The notes beneath the pieces were generated by a model. That model searched no databases and was not told the DNA's origin. It saw only the letters and a program-made list of their open reading frames with translations. Positions 7,909-15,065 of a stretch of DNA of 40,402 bases are shown in pieces. Where the stretch lies: positions 1-40,402 of the forward strand of contig CAJURV010000009.1 of assembly GCA_910588925.1 (NCBI GenBank), written 5' to 3'. The position numbers and the translations under genes are program-made. The stretch comes from an uncultured Rikenellaceae bacterium (GTDB taxonomy: Bacteria; Bacteroidota; Bacteroidia; Bacteroidales; Rikenellaceae). The number at the start of each line of letters is the position of its first letter. Position 1 is the first letter of the stretch.

Positions 7909-8106
7909 TGTAAATTCTTGGCGGACACAGCGCACGCTAAATCCGTACGTCTTGTTGGCGTTGTTCGTGTTCACATTGCTGCTGTTGAAGTTCATGTAGT
8001 ACGCGTTGCCGGAATTATACTGCGTAGACGACCAATATTGACCGTTCGTACCGGCGATCTCAAGCGCACCGGACGAGTTGTTACGCTGACCGACAGCGGG
8101 AAACTC
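7909..8106 (-). repeat. DGR cassette 10 (first in transcription order)
   Basis: Reads EFPAVGQRNNSSGALEIAG...NNANKTYGFSVRCVRQEFTAL. It is the copy nearest avd and so the first transcribed. It has fewer Asn than cassette 8 (EI, GQ, GN and TY replacements), so it may be partly diversified. The upstream 12-mer GTAAACGTCTGC and both conserved ends are intact. Confidence 0.82.
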
Positions 8107-8204
8107 CAACTAAGCGACGGTTTGTAAGCAGACGTTTACAAAGGACGACGCGAGACGGCGGCATGCACCGCACTGCCTGTGTATTTCAAAGAGCCGTATA
8201 TAGT

Positions 8205-8286
8205 AAAAAGGCGCGGGGCGTGACACAGCGACACATAAAACTCCTTATCCAAATTATACATAGCTGCAAGACACGCCTTACGCGCC
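8205..8286 (-). terminator. Terminator- or attenuator-like hairpin between avd and the cassette array
   Basis: On the minus strand GGCGCG..GGCGTG (8272-8286) is complementary to CACGCC..GCGCC (8210-8222), and the second arm runs straight into TTTTT (8205-8209). The loop is long, about 49 bases. It lies just past the avd stop (8289) and before cassette 10, so it could limit read-through from avd into the array or mark the 5' end of a processed template RNA. Confidence 0.5.
8216..8245 (-). repeat. Decayed remnant of an eleventh cassette end
   Basis: The plus-strand GTGACACAGCGACACATAAA lines up with the 3' block of the intact cassettes (GCGGACACAGCGCACGCTAAA) with a few changes. Read as protein on the minus strand it gives F-M-C-R-C-V-T-P against F-S-V-R-C-V-R-Q. 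No matching 5' part is visible upstream, so only the end survives. It overlaps the hairpin described here. Confidence 0.45.
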
Positions 8287-8288
8287 GA

Positions 8289-8648
8289 TTATTGTACCCT
8301 TTCGTTTTTGGCCTGATCGTACCATGTGGCCAGCTGTTTCGATACGTCTTCGGTCATAAGCGACAGGTTTATGAAGCTCTTCTTGTTGATGGCCCTCAGT
8401 TCGTAGAGCAGTCTTATGCCTATGACTACCTTGACGAACTCCTCGCGGGAGAGCATCAGGTATTGCGATTTGAGGCGCTTGTCTCTGTTGGCTTTGAACA
8501 GGGAGGCCATCACCTCTATTATGTATTGCGATATGCGTTCGCCGTATATCACGCGGTAGACGCGGTTCATTCCCGGCAACAGTTTGGAAAACGAGGCCAG
8601 AAGGTCGTTGCATCGTTGGTATACCGGCAGTTCGTTAAACAGGGCCAT
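8289..8648 (-). CDS. avd: Avd-like DGR accessory protein
   Basis: Accessory variability determinant, a small four-helix-bundle protein that forms a basic pentameric barrel and binds the DGR RT and template RNA; it is needed for mutagenic homing in characterised systems. The 119 residues are almost all helical, with the family pattern: an N-terminal helix (LPVYQRCNDLLASFSKLL), the GERISQYIIEVMASLFKAN segment, then two helices ending in QLATWYDQAK. Lys and Arg residues are spread along the helices. The ATG at 8648 overlaps the end of the MutS-like gene by 14 bases, so the two are coupled. Assignment rests on the helix pattern and the DGR context. Confidence 0.88.
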   Translation of the reverse strand: MALFNELPVYQRCNDLLASFSKLLPGMNRVYRVIYGERISQYIIEVMASLFKANRDKRLKSQYLMLSREEFVKVVIGIRLLYELRAINKKSFINLSLMTEDVSKQLATWYDQAKNERVQ

Positions 8649-9117
8649 TGGTAAGAAGATGTTTTAGTTCTTTGACGAAAATGAGACACTCTATGGGATT
8701 GGCCGATTCGAGCATGAAGTTGCGTATTCTGTGGATAGCCTCGCGTTCGGCATCGCCGGTCTCCGTTTTGGCTATGGACGGTTTGGGCTCCTCGTGCTTC
8801 ATCTCTATAAGCGCTTTCCACGTGTCGAACTCCGATGGGTCGACCGAATGGCCGGACGAGACTACGAGTTGTTTCTCGTCGGGTACCGTAACGGTGTACT
8901 CACGTGTCAGGTCGCTGACCTTGGAGTCGGGGAAACCGAGGTAGACCACATACGAATCTACGCTCTTGACATATTTCTTCTGCACCAGATATTTCTTTAT
9001 GTGCAGGTAGAACATGTATGCCGACCGCTCGTAAGCTTTCCAGAAGCCGCCCTCGCGATATAGATATATCTTGTCGATGTTGGCTTGCTCTATCTTCATT
9101 TTCTCCTGAATCGTCAT
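8635..9117 (-). CDS. MutS-like (MSL) DGR-associated protein
   Basis: 160-residue protein whose first ~60 residues resemble the mismatch-recognition domain I of MutS: ANIDKIYLYREGGFWKAYERSA corresponds to the MutS segment around G-D-F-Y-E-L-F. The Phe that stacks on a mismatch in MutS is present (F25), but the Glu of the Phe-X-Glu motif is Lys here (K27). There is no ATPase or clamp domain. The C-terminal part after about 110 is charged, then helical (IHRIRNFMLESANP..FVKELKHLL). MutS-like genes are known partners of some DGRs. As first gene of the operon, overlapping avd, it is probably part of the machinery; its role is unknown. Confidence 0.75.
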   Translation of the reverse strand: MTIQEKMKIEQANIDKIYLYREGGFWKAYERSAYMFYLHIKKYLVQKKYVKSVDSYVVYLGFPDSKVSDLTREYTVTVPDEKQLVVSSGHSVDPSEFDTWKALIEMKHEEPKPSIAKTETGDAEREAIHRIRNFMLESANPIECLIFVKELKHLLTNGPV

Positions 9118-9207
9118 GTTTCGTAGAATTTCATAGTCGTATTTTCACTATAAGTGCGAATGTGGTACTGTAGTAAAAGTTCATTTATATACCATATCAA
9201 TGCAATG

Positions 9208-9215
9208 CAAATGTA
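9208..9215 (-). promoter_or_regulatory. Candidate -7 box for the DGR operon
   Basis: Plus-strand CAAATGTA reads TACATTTG on the minus strand, a perfect match to the Bacteroidetes TAnnTTTG -7 element. It would give a leader of roughly 85 bases before the MutS-like ATG at 9117. No good -33 TTTG lies at the right distance. Confidence 0.42.
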
Positions 9216-9585
9216 AAAATATTTTTAATATTAGGTTCATTTATTATAATATTTTTTGCAATATTGCGGTTGATTTATAGTGATTTTTGTATGTAAAATA
9301 TTGTTAATTAGTGATATTGTGATTCTGATTAGTGATAAATAAAAATGTCAAAAAACAAATATTGTATTACAATAATTATCGGCTGTACAAATAGACGTGA
9401 TATTGGTGCGAAATGGAGTAGTTTCACTTTTAGGTGCGGTTACGGATGTGTCGTTATCCGTTTCTCTACCGATGACTTCGGTCTGTTTTTTGCTATGGGA
9501 TATTATTTTTAACTCGCGGTCATAACGCCTGCTTATAAGCGATATGGTCGAAATTGCGTTAAAATTGGTTTTTTTGATGCGCCGA

Positions 9586-9615
9586 TTGTTTCGTATCGAA
9601 ATATTTCGTATTTTG
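9586..9615 (+). promoter_or_regulatory. Candidate promoter for the V-ATPase operon
   Basis: TTG at 9586-9588 and TATTTTG at 9609-9615 are 20 bases apart, close to the Bacteroidetes -33/-7 arrangement, but the -7 box is one base short of consensus. The subunit E start follows about 94 bases later. Confidence 0.35.
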
Positions 9616-9708
9616 TAAACCGATAATCTCGATGCTTATGGGTTTATGTGTTTGTAGTTCAGTTTTATAGGCATCGGGGCCGTAATGCCGAATACAAAAA
9701 TGCTATAT

Positions 9709-10302
9709 ATGGAAAACAAGATTCAACAGTTGACCGAGAAGCTCTACGAGGAGGGGCTCTCTAAGGGTAAGGCCGAGGCGGAAGCCATTGTGGCCAAGGC
9801 TAAAGAGGAGGCCGCAGCCATAGTGGCCGGAGCCGAAAAGAGAGCTGCCGAGAAGGCGGAAGATGCCCAGAAGCGTTCTGCCGAGATAGTGCGTAGAGGA
9901 GAGAGCGAGCTCAAGATGGCCGCTTCGCAGGTTATAGCCGCCACCAAAAACGCTTTGTCGGAGATGGTTTTGGCTAAGGTGCCTGGCGCTCAGGTCAAAG
10001 AGGCTTTCGGTGACGACGGTTTCGTGCGTTCGCTCATGAGCGATGCCGTTAAGAACTTCGACGGCGGCAAGGTCGTCGTTTCTCCGGAGAACGAGGCTAA
10101 GGCGGCGGACTATCTGGCGTCGGCCGTAGACAAGGCTGCCGGCGAGTTTACCGTCAAAGGCGGCGACGGCATAGGCAGAGGCTTCAGATTGGTGCCCGAG
10201 GGCGAAAGCTACTATATCTCTTTCGATGAGAAAGATTTCGACGGTTTGGTGAAAAGCTATCTGCGCGAAAGGCTCGGTAAGATTTTGTTTGAAGAAAAGT
10301 AG
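9709..10302 (+). CDS. V-type ATPase subunit E
   Basis: Peripheral-stalk subunit linking the V1 head to the membrane sector. The first ~100 residues are an Ala/Glu/Lys-rich helix (repeated KAEAEAIVAKAKEEAAAIV type sequence) expected to form the stalk coiled coil; the last ~100 form the globular head-binding domain (GGIGRGFRL-like segment GGDGIGRGFRL, then ISFDEKDFDGL). I start it at ATG 9709 (MENKIQQL); the in-frame ATG 24 bases upstream adds an unlikely MPNTKMLY. It is the first gene of the operon, six bases before the next. Confidence 0.9.
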   Translation: MENKIQQLTEKLYEEGLSKGKAEAEAIVAKAKEEAAAIVAGAEKRAAEKAEDAQKRSAEIVRRGESELKMAASQVIAATKNALSEMVLAKVPGAQVKEAFGDDGFVRSLMSDAVKNFDGGKVVVSPENEAKAADYLASAVDKAAGEFTVKGGDGIGRGFRLVPEGESYYISFDEKDFDGLVKSYLRERLGKILFEEK

Positions 10303-10308
10303 GAGTGT

Positions 10309-11190
10309 ATGGCTCTTTTTTCAAATAACTACAACTATTTGGTCTCGTCGCTGGCGGAGTACACCCCCGATTCGGACGGCGAGGGGCTCGATGTGGAGGC
10401 CTTGCTCGGGGAGATCGCCTCGCAGGTGGGGTCGGGCGACATGGCTTATGTCAGAATGTTGCTGTGGCGTAACGACATAGCTAATATAATGTCGAGGCGT
10501 GCCGACAGGGAACGTTATGTGGTTCCGGCCAATCTGTCGCCGGAGGCTGTGGAGGCGGTGTGCGGCCGCTATTTCGGCGATCGTGCCGACGACGACTCGT
10601 TGCAGGAGTCGGATGTGCAGCTTCCTGTATATATAAAAAAGGTGCTCGACGGATATGTCTCTACGGATAGAGACGAAGACGAGGAGGAGATCGTCGATGT
10701 GGAAAGGGCCTTGTGGGAGAGCTATTATGCCGCTGCGGAACACTCGTCGGACAGGTTTTTGAGAGAATGGTCGAGGTTCGACCGTCGTCTGCGTGACATC
10801 GTGGCCGCATATACGGCCCGTCGTAAAGGGATGGATATAGCCGGCGTGGTGGTAGGCGACGACGCCGTAACCGACCGCCTCAAGAACGACTACACCCCCG
10901 ACTTCGGCCTCAAAGGCACGTTTGACAAGGTGGACGAGCTCATATCCATACTCGATTCGGACGAGATGCTCTCCAAGGAGCGTCGCCTCGACGAGCTTAG
11001 ATGGGACAAGGTGGACGACATCACCGTGTTCGACTACTTCAATATAGATTTCATATTGGGTTACCTCGTGAAGGTGTCTGTAATATGCCGCTGGATGGTG
11101 CTCGACAAAGAGGCCGGCAGGCAGATGCTCGACCGTCTTATAGAACAGCTTACTCCTGCCGATGTGGTGGAAAAGGCGGTGTCGCGTTAG
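10309..11190 (+). CDS. DUF2764-type V-ATPase operon protein
   Basis: 293-residue mostly helical, acidic protein always found, as far as I recall, between the E and A genes in Bacteroidetes and spirochaete V-ATPase operons. It starts MALFSNNYNYLVSSLAEY, matching the short N-terminal YYYLVASLP-like signature of DUF2764. Its place and helical character suggest it stands in for central-stalk subunit C, which is otherwise missing; that is inference. The start is six bases after the E stop. Its own biochemical role is not established. Confidence 0.75.
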   Translation: MALFSNNYNYLVSSLAEYTPDSDGEGLDVEALLGEIASQVGSGDMAYVRMLLWRNDIANIMSRRADRERYVVPANLSPEAVEAVCGRYFGDRADDDSLQESDVQLPVYIKKVLDGYVSTDRDEDEEEIVDVERALWESYYAAAEHSSDRFLREWSRFDRRLRDIVAAYTARRKGMDIAGVVVGDDAVTDRLKNDYTPDFGLKGTFDKVDELISILDSDEMLSKERRLDELRWDKVDDITVFDYFNIDFILGYLVKVSVICRWMVLDKEAGRQMLDRLIEQLTPADVVEKAVSR

Positions 11191-11228
11191 GAGGTTTAGG
11201 GTTAACTGGCCCTTTTGGTTCCTTTTCG

Positions 11229-11258
11229 CATTTTCATGTCTCTTGCGATATGAAAATG
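11229..11258. repeat. Hairpin in the gap before the subunit A gene
   Basis: CATTTTCAT (11229-11237) pairs with ATGAAAATG (11250-11258) across a 12-base loop. It sits in the only sizeable gap (129 bases) in the operon. There is no U-tract; it may be an mRNA processing or stability element. Confidence 0.4.
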
Positions 11259-11319
11259 TAAAGAATGGCTCGAGACGGCCATTATAAATTTACACAGTCT
11301 AAAAATAAAAAACGGATAT

Positions 11320-13080
11320 ATGAAAACAACCGGTCAGGTAACGGGTGTCACATCCAATCTTGTGACTGTCAAGGTGGACGGCCCCGTATCGCAGAATGAG
11401 ATTTGTTACATCACCGTCGGAGGGTCGCGTCTTATGGCCGAGGTCATAAAGGTTAACGGCGACAAGGCGTCGGTGCAGGTCTTCGAGAGCACGCGCGGCT
11501 TGCGTATGGGGTCGCCCGTGGAGTTCGAGGGTCACATGCTCGAGGTGACGTTGGGTCCGGGCATACTGTCGCGCATATACGACGGTCTGCAGAACGACTT
11601 GGCTAACCTCGACACGCTCTTCCTCGAAAGGGGTGTCTATAACGACCCGCTCGATTTCGAAAGCACATGGGAGTTCACTCCCATAGCCAAAGCGGGCGAT
11701 ACCGTAGAGGCGGCCAGCTGGATAGGCCAGGTGCCGGAGAAATTCATCACCCATAAGATAATGGTGCCTTTCACGTTCGAGGGCAGTTATACCGTCAAGA
11801 GCGTAGCGGCTGCCGGCACCTATAAGATAACAGACACCGTGGCGGTGGTGACCGATGCCGAAGGGCGCGATCACGACATTACCATGATACAGCGTTGGCC
11901 GGTCAAAAAGGCGGTCACCTCCTATCGCGAAAAGCCGCGTCCCACGCGTGTGATGGAGACGGGGCTACGCGCTATAGACACCTTCAACCCCATAGCCGAG
12001 GGGGGCACGGGCTTCATACCCGGTCCGTTCGGTGCTGGTAAGACGGTGTTGCAGCACGCCATTTCGCGTCAGGCCGATGCCGACGTCATATTGGTGGTGG
12101 CCTGCGGCGAGCGTGCCAACGAGGTGGTCGAGATATTCGTTGAGTTCCCCGAGCTGGACGACCCCCACACCGGTCACAAGCTCATAGAGCGCACCACTAT
12201 CATATGCAACACCTCCAACATGCCCGTGGCGGCGCGCGAGGCTTCGGTCTATACCGGCATGGCCATAGGCGAGTACTATCGCGCCATGGGTCTCAAAGTG
12301 CTCATCCTCGCCGACTCTACGTCGCGTTGGGCGCAGGCGTTGCGCGAGATGTCGAACCGTCTGGAGGAGCTTCCCGGTCCAGATGCTTTCCCCATGGACC
12401 TTTCGGCCATCATATCCAACTTCTATTCGCGTGCCGGTCTCGTTAGATTGGTGGGCGGCACCACAGGTTCGGTCACCTTCATAGGTACGGTGTCTCCCGC
12501 GGGCGGTAACCTCAAGGAGCCTGTGACCGAGTCTACCAAGAAAGCGGCGCGATGCTTCTACGCCTTGTCGCAGCAGCGTGCCGACAGCAAGCGTTATCCT
12601 GCCATAGACCCGCTCGAGAGCTATTCCAAATACCTCGACTACCCCGAGATAGAGGAGTATCTCGAACAGAACTTCGAGAAAGGCTGGGTAGCCAAGGTCA
12701 AGGAGGCCAAGACCATGGTGCAGCGCGGTAAGGAGGCTTACGAGCAGATCAATATCCTCGGTGACGACGGTGTCCCCGTGAACTATCACGACCGTTACTG
12801 GAAGTCGGAGCTTATAGACTTTTGCTTCCTGCAACAGGACTCGTTCGATGCTACCGACTCCAACTGTCCCATAGAGCGTCAGAGATATATGTTCGACACC
12901 ATAATGGATATCTGTCGCGAGGGCTTCGCCCATAAGGATTTCGAGGATTGTTCCACTTTCTATAAGGAGCTGATCAACTTATTGCGTCAGATGAACTATT
13001 CGGAGTTCATGAGCGATAATTTCAAAAACTACGACGCCAAGGTTAAACAGATGGTCGCGGAACGTCCCAAAGAGGCGTAA
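11320..13080 (+). CDS. V-type ATPase catalytic subunit A
   Basis: Catalytic nucleotide-binding subunit of the V1 hexamer, 586 residues as expected. The N-terminal barrel (1-70) is followed by the A-type non-homologous region (about 115-200), then the P-loop GPFGAGKT at 235-242, GER at 263-265, and ADSTSRWAQALRE near 331. The C-terminal helical domain runs from about 440. ATG 11320 gives the standard MKTTGQVTGVTSNLV start. The next gene's ATG lies 24 bases after its stop. Confidence 0.97.
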   Translation: MKTTGQVTGVTSNLVTVKVDGPVSQNEICYITVGGSRLMAEVIKVNGDKASVQVFESTRGLRMGSPVEFEGHMLEVTLGPGILSRIYDGLQNDLANLDTLFLERGVYNDPLDFESTWEFTPIAKAGDTVEAASWIGQVPEKFITHKIMVPFTFEGSYTVKSVAAAGTYKITDTVAVVTDAEGRDHDITMIQRWPVKKAVTSYREKPRPTRVMETGLRAIDTFNPIAEGGTGFIPGPFGAGKTVLQHAISRQADADVILVVACGERANEVVEIFVEFPELDDPHTGHKLIERTTIICNTSNMPVAAREASVYTGMAIGEYYRAMGLKVLILADSTSRWAQALREMSNRLEELPGPDAFPMDLSAIISNFYSRAGLVRLVGGTTGSVTFIGTVSPAGGNLKEPVTESTKKAARCFYALSQQRADSKRYPAIDPLESYSKYLDYPEIEEYLEQNFEKGWVAKVKEAKTMVQRGKEAYEQINILGDDGVPVNYHDRYWKSELIDFCFLQQDSFDATDSNCPIERQRYMFDTIMDICREGFAHKDFEDCSTFYKELINLLRQMNYSEFMSDNFKNYDAKVKQMVAERPKEA

Positions 13081-13103
13081 CCGTGTCCGCAAAAACAGTT
13101 TTT

Positions 13104-14429
13104 ATGGAGACACAGGCATTCAGAAAAATATATACCAAGATAGACAACATAACCAAAGCGACCGTTTCGGTGAGCGCCACCGACGTAGGTAACGACGAGC
13201 TGGCCTCTGTGGGCGGACGTCTGGCGCAGGTGGTGCGCATAAACGGCAGCGAAGTGACGCTGCAGGTTTTCGCCGGCACCGAGGGCATCTCCACCGACGC
13301 CGAGGTCGTATTCTACGGTGAGCCTCCCCGCCTCAAAGTGGGCGACGGTTTGGCTGGCCACATATTCGACGCTTTCGGCAAGCCGCTCTTCGGCTCTTTC
13401 GATATGGAGGGAGAGGAGCGCGAGATAGGCGGTCCTACCGTCAACCCTTACAAGCGTAAGCAACCTTCGGAGTTCATCCCCACGGGTATAGCCGGTATCG
13501 ACCTCAACAATGCTTTGGTGTCGGGTCAGAAGATACCCTTTTTCGCCGACCCCGACCAGCCGTATAACCAAGTGATGGCTATGGTGGCCCTTAGGGCCAA
13601 GGCTGACAAGATCATACTGGGCGGCATGGGTCTGACCAACGACGACTTCCTCTATTTCAAGAACGTATTCGACAACGCCGGTGCGCTCGACCGTATAGTA
13701 TTCTTCGTCAACACCACGGAGAATCCCCCGGTGGAGAGGTTGTTGGTGCCCGACATGGCCCTCACGGCTGCCGAATATTTCGCTGTGGATAAAGGCGAAA
13801 AGGTGTTGGTGCTTCTCACCGACATGACGCTCTACGCCGATGCGCTGGCTATAGTCTCCAACCGTATGGACCAGATACCCTCGAAGGACTCTATGCCCGG
13901 TTCGCTCTATTCCGATTTGGCGCGCATATACGAAAAGGCGGTGCAGCTTCCTAACGGCGGCTCGATCACCATCATAGCGGTGACGACGCTCAACGGCGGC
14001 GATATAACTCACGCCGTGCCCGACAACACCGGTTACATCACCGAGGGGCAGCTCTTTCTGCGTAACGACTCGGATACCGGCAAGGTCATCGTGGATCCGT
14101 TCCGAAGCCTCTCGCGTCTGAAACAGCTGGTGATAGGCAAGCGGACGCGTGAAGACCATCCTCAGGTGATGAATGCGGCGGTGCGTCTCTATGCCGATGC
14201 CGCCGGCGCCAAGACCAAATTGGAGAACGGGTTCGACCTTTCGGACTACGACCAGCGTACATTGCAGTTCGCACACGACTATTCGGAGGAGCTGTTGGCT
14301 ATAGACGTCAACATAGACGTGACCCGAATGCTCGACACGGCATGGCGGTTGTTCGCCAAGTATTTCACTAAGTCGGAGGTGGCTATCAAAGCCGAGTTGG
14401 TGGAAAAGTACTGGCCTGAAAAAGAGTAG
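13104..14429 (+). CDS. V-type ATPase regulatory subunit B
   Basis: Non-catalytic nucleotide-binding subunit that alternates with A in the head; about 441 residues. The canonical P-loop is degenerate, as usual for B subunits (IDLNNALVSGQKIPFF), and the SKDSMPGSLYSDLARIYEKA segment with the following arginine-rich stretch is typical. A GTG at 13083 would extend the frame by seven codons; I prefer ATG 13104 (METQAFRKIYTKI), which fits the family start. Only three bases separate its stop from the D gene. Confidence 0.96.
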   Translation: METQAFRKIYTKIDNITKATVSVSATDVGNDELASVGGRLAQVVRINGSEVTLQVFAGTEGISTDAEVVFYGEPPRLKVGDGLAGHIFDAFGKPLFGSFDMEGEEREIGGPTVNPYKRKQPSEFIPTGIAGIDLNNALVSGQKIPFFADPDQPYNQVMAMVALRAKADKIILGGMGLTNDDFLYFKNVFDNAGALDRIVFFVNTTENPPVERLLVPDMALTAAEYFAVDKGEKVLVLLTDMTLYADALAIVSNRMDQIPSKDSMPGSLYSDLARIYEKAVQLPNGGSITIIAVTTLNGGDITHAVPDNTGYITEGQLFLRNDSDTGKVIVDPFRSLSRLKQLVIGKRTREDHPQVMNAAVRLYADAAGAKTKLENGFDLSDYDQRTLQFAHDYSEELLAIDVNIDVTRMLDTAWRLFAKYFTKSEVAIKAELVEKYWPEKE

Positions 14430-14432
14430 TGT

Positions 14433-15053
14433 ATGGCAATAAAGTTCCAGTATAACAAAACCTCCCTCGGGGAGCTCGACAAACAGCTCAAGATGCGTGA
14501 AAAGGCTTTGCCCACCATCAAGAGCAAGGAGTCGGCCTTGCGTATGGAGGTCAAACGGGCCAAGCGGGAGAGCGATGCCTACGAGGAGGAGCTCGCCGCT
14601 TTGATAGCCCGTTACGACTACATGAAGCCTCTGTGGGGCGAGTTCGACCCGCAGATGATTTCGGTAGAGGATATAGAATTGAGCGAGACCAAGATTGCGG
14701 GTGTGCGTCTGCCGGTGCTCGAATCCATCGTCTTTGCGGAGAAAGAGTATAATCTCTTTTCGGCCGAGGCGTGGTTGCCCGACGGTGTCGCACTCCTTAA
14801 GAAGATGGCCGAGCTCGGTTTGCGGAGCAGGCTCGCTACCGAGAGGTCGGAGCGGCTGGAGTTCGCGCGCAAGAAGACCACACAGAAGGTCAACCTTTAC
14901 GAAAAGGTGCAGATACCCGGGTATAAGGAGGCGATGCTCAAGATCAAACGTTTCATGGAGGACGAGGAGAACCTGAGCAAGTCGTCGCAGAAGATTGTAA
15001 AAAGCCGTCATGACGCTCAGGCCGCAGAGGAGGCCGGTGATGTTGAGGCGTAA
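14433..15053 (+). CDS. V-type ATPase central-shaft subunit D
   Basis: Rotor-shaft subunit, 206 residues, forming a long antiparallel coiled coil inside the A3B3 head. The pattern is typical: an N-terminal FQYNKTSLGELDKQLKMREKALPTIKSKE helix, a central less helical region, and a C-terminal helix rich in charged residues (LKIKRFMEDEENLSKSSQKIVKSRH). Tight spacing on both sides places it firmly in the operon. Confidence 0.93.
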   Translation: MAIKFQYNKTSLGELDKQLKMREKALPTIKSKESALRMEVKRAKRESDAYEEELAALIARYDYMKPLWGEFDPQMISVEDIELSETKIAGVRLPVLESIVFAEKEYNLFSAEAWLPDGVALLKKMAELGLRSRLATERSERLEFARKKTTQKVNLYEKVQIPGYKEAMLKIKRFMEDEENLSKSSQKIVKSRHDAQAAEEAGDVEA

Positions 15054-15065
15054 TAGTTTGTCGTT

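Larger units (their letters stand above)
9118..9684. other. AT-rich divergent intergenic region
   Basis: 567 bases separate the DGR operon (-) from the V-ATPase operon (+). The left part (9180-9400) is very AT-rich. A small inverted repeat, ACGGAT (9442-9447) with ATCCGT (9456-9461), lies in the middle. I see no gene. Candidate promoters for each operon are listed separately. Confidence 0.6.

Noticed and set aside
4912..8106. CRISPR array or integron cassette array
   Set aside because: The repeated units are ~200 bases at ~300-400-base spacing, with no short identical repeats plus unique spacers, no cas or integrase gene and no attC-like sites. A DGR RT, avd and MutS-like gene surround it instead.
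4880..8109. Ten small protein genes (70-100 residues) instead of DGR cassettes
   Set aside because: Most copies have no start codon or only GTG/TTG, none has an N-terminal domain or signal peptide, and reading frames at the ends shift between copies while nucleotide ends stay fixed.
5595..8127. Repeated plus-strand open frames reading ADTAHAK..VRVHAT..EVH in the array
   Set aside because: They are the complement of the minus-strand cassettes. Their similarity to each other comes from the cassettes, and they have no independent support.
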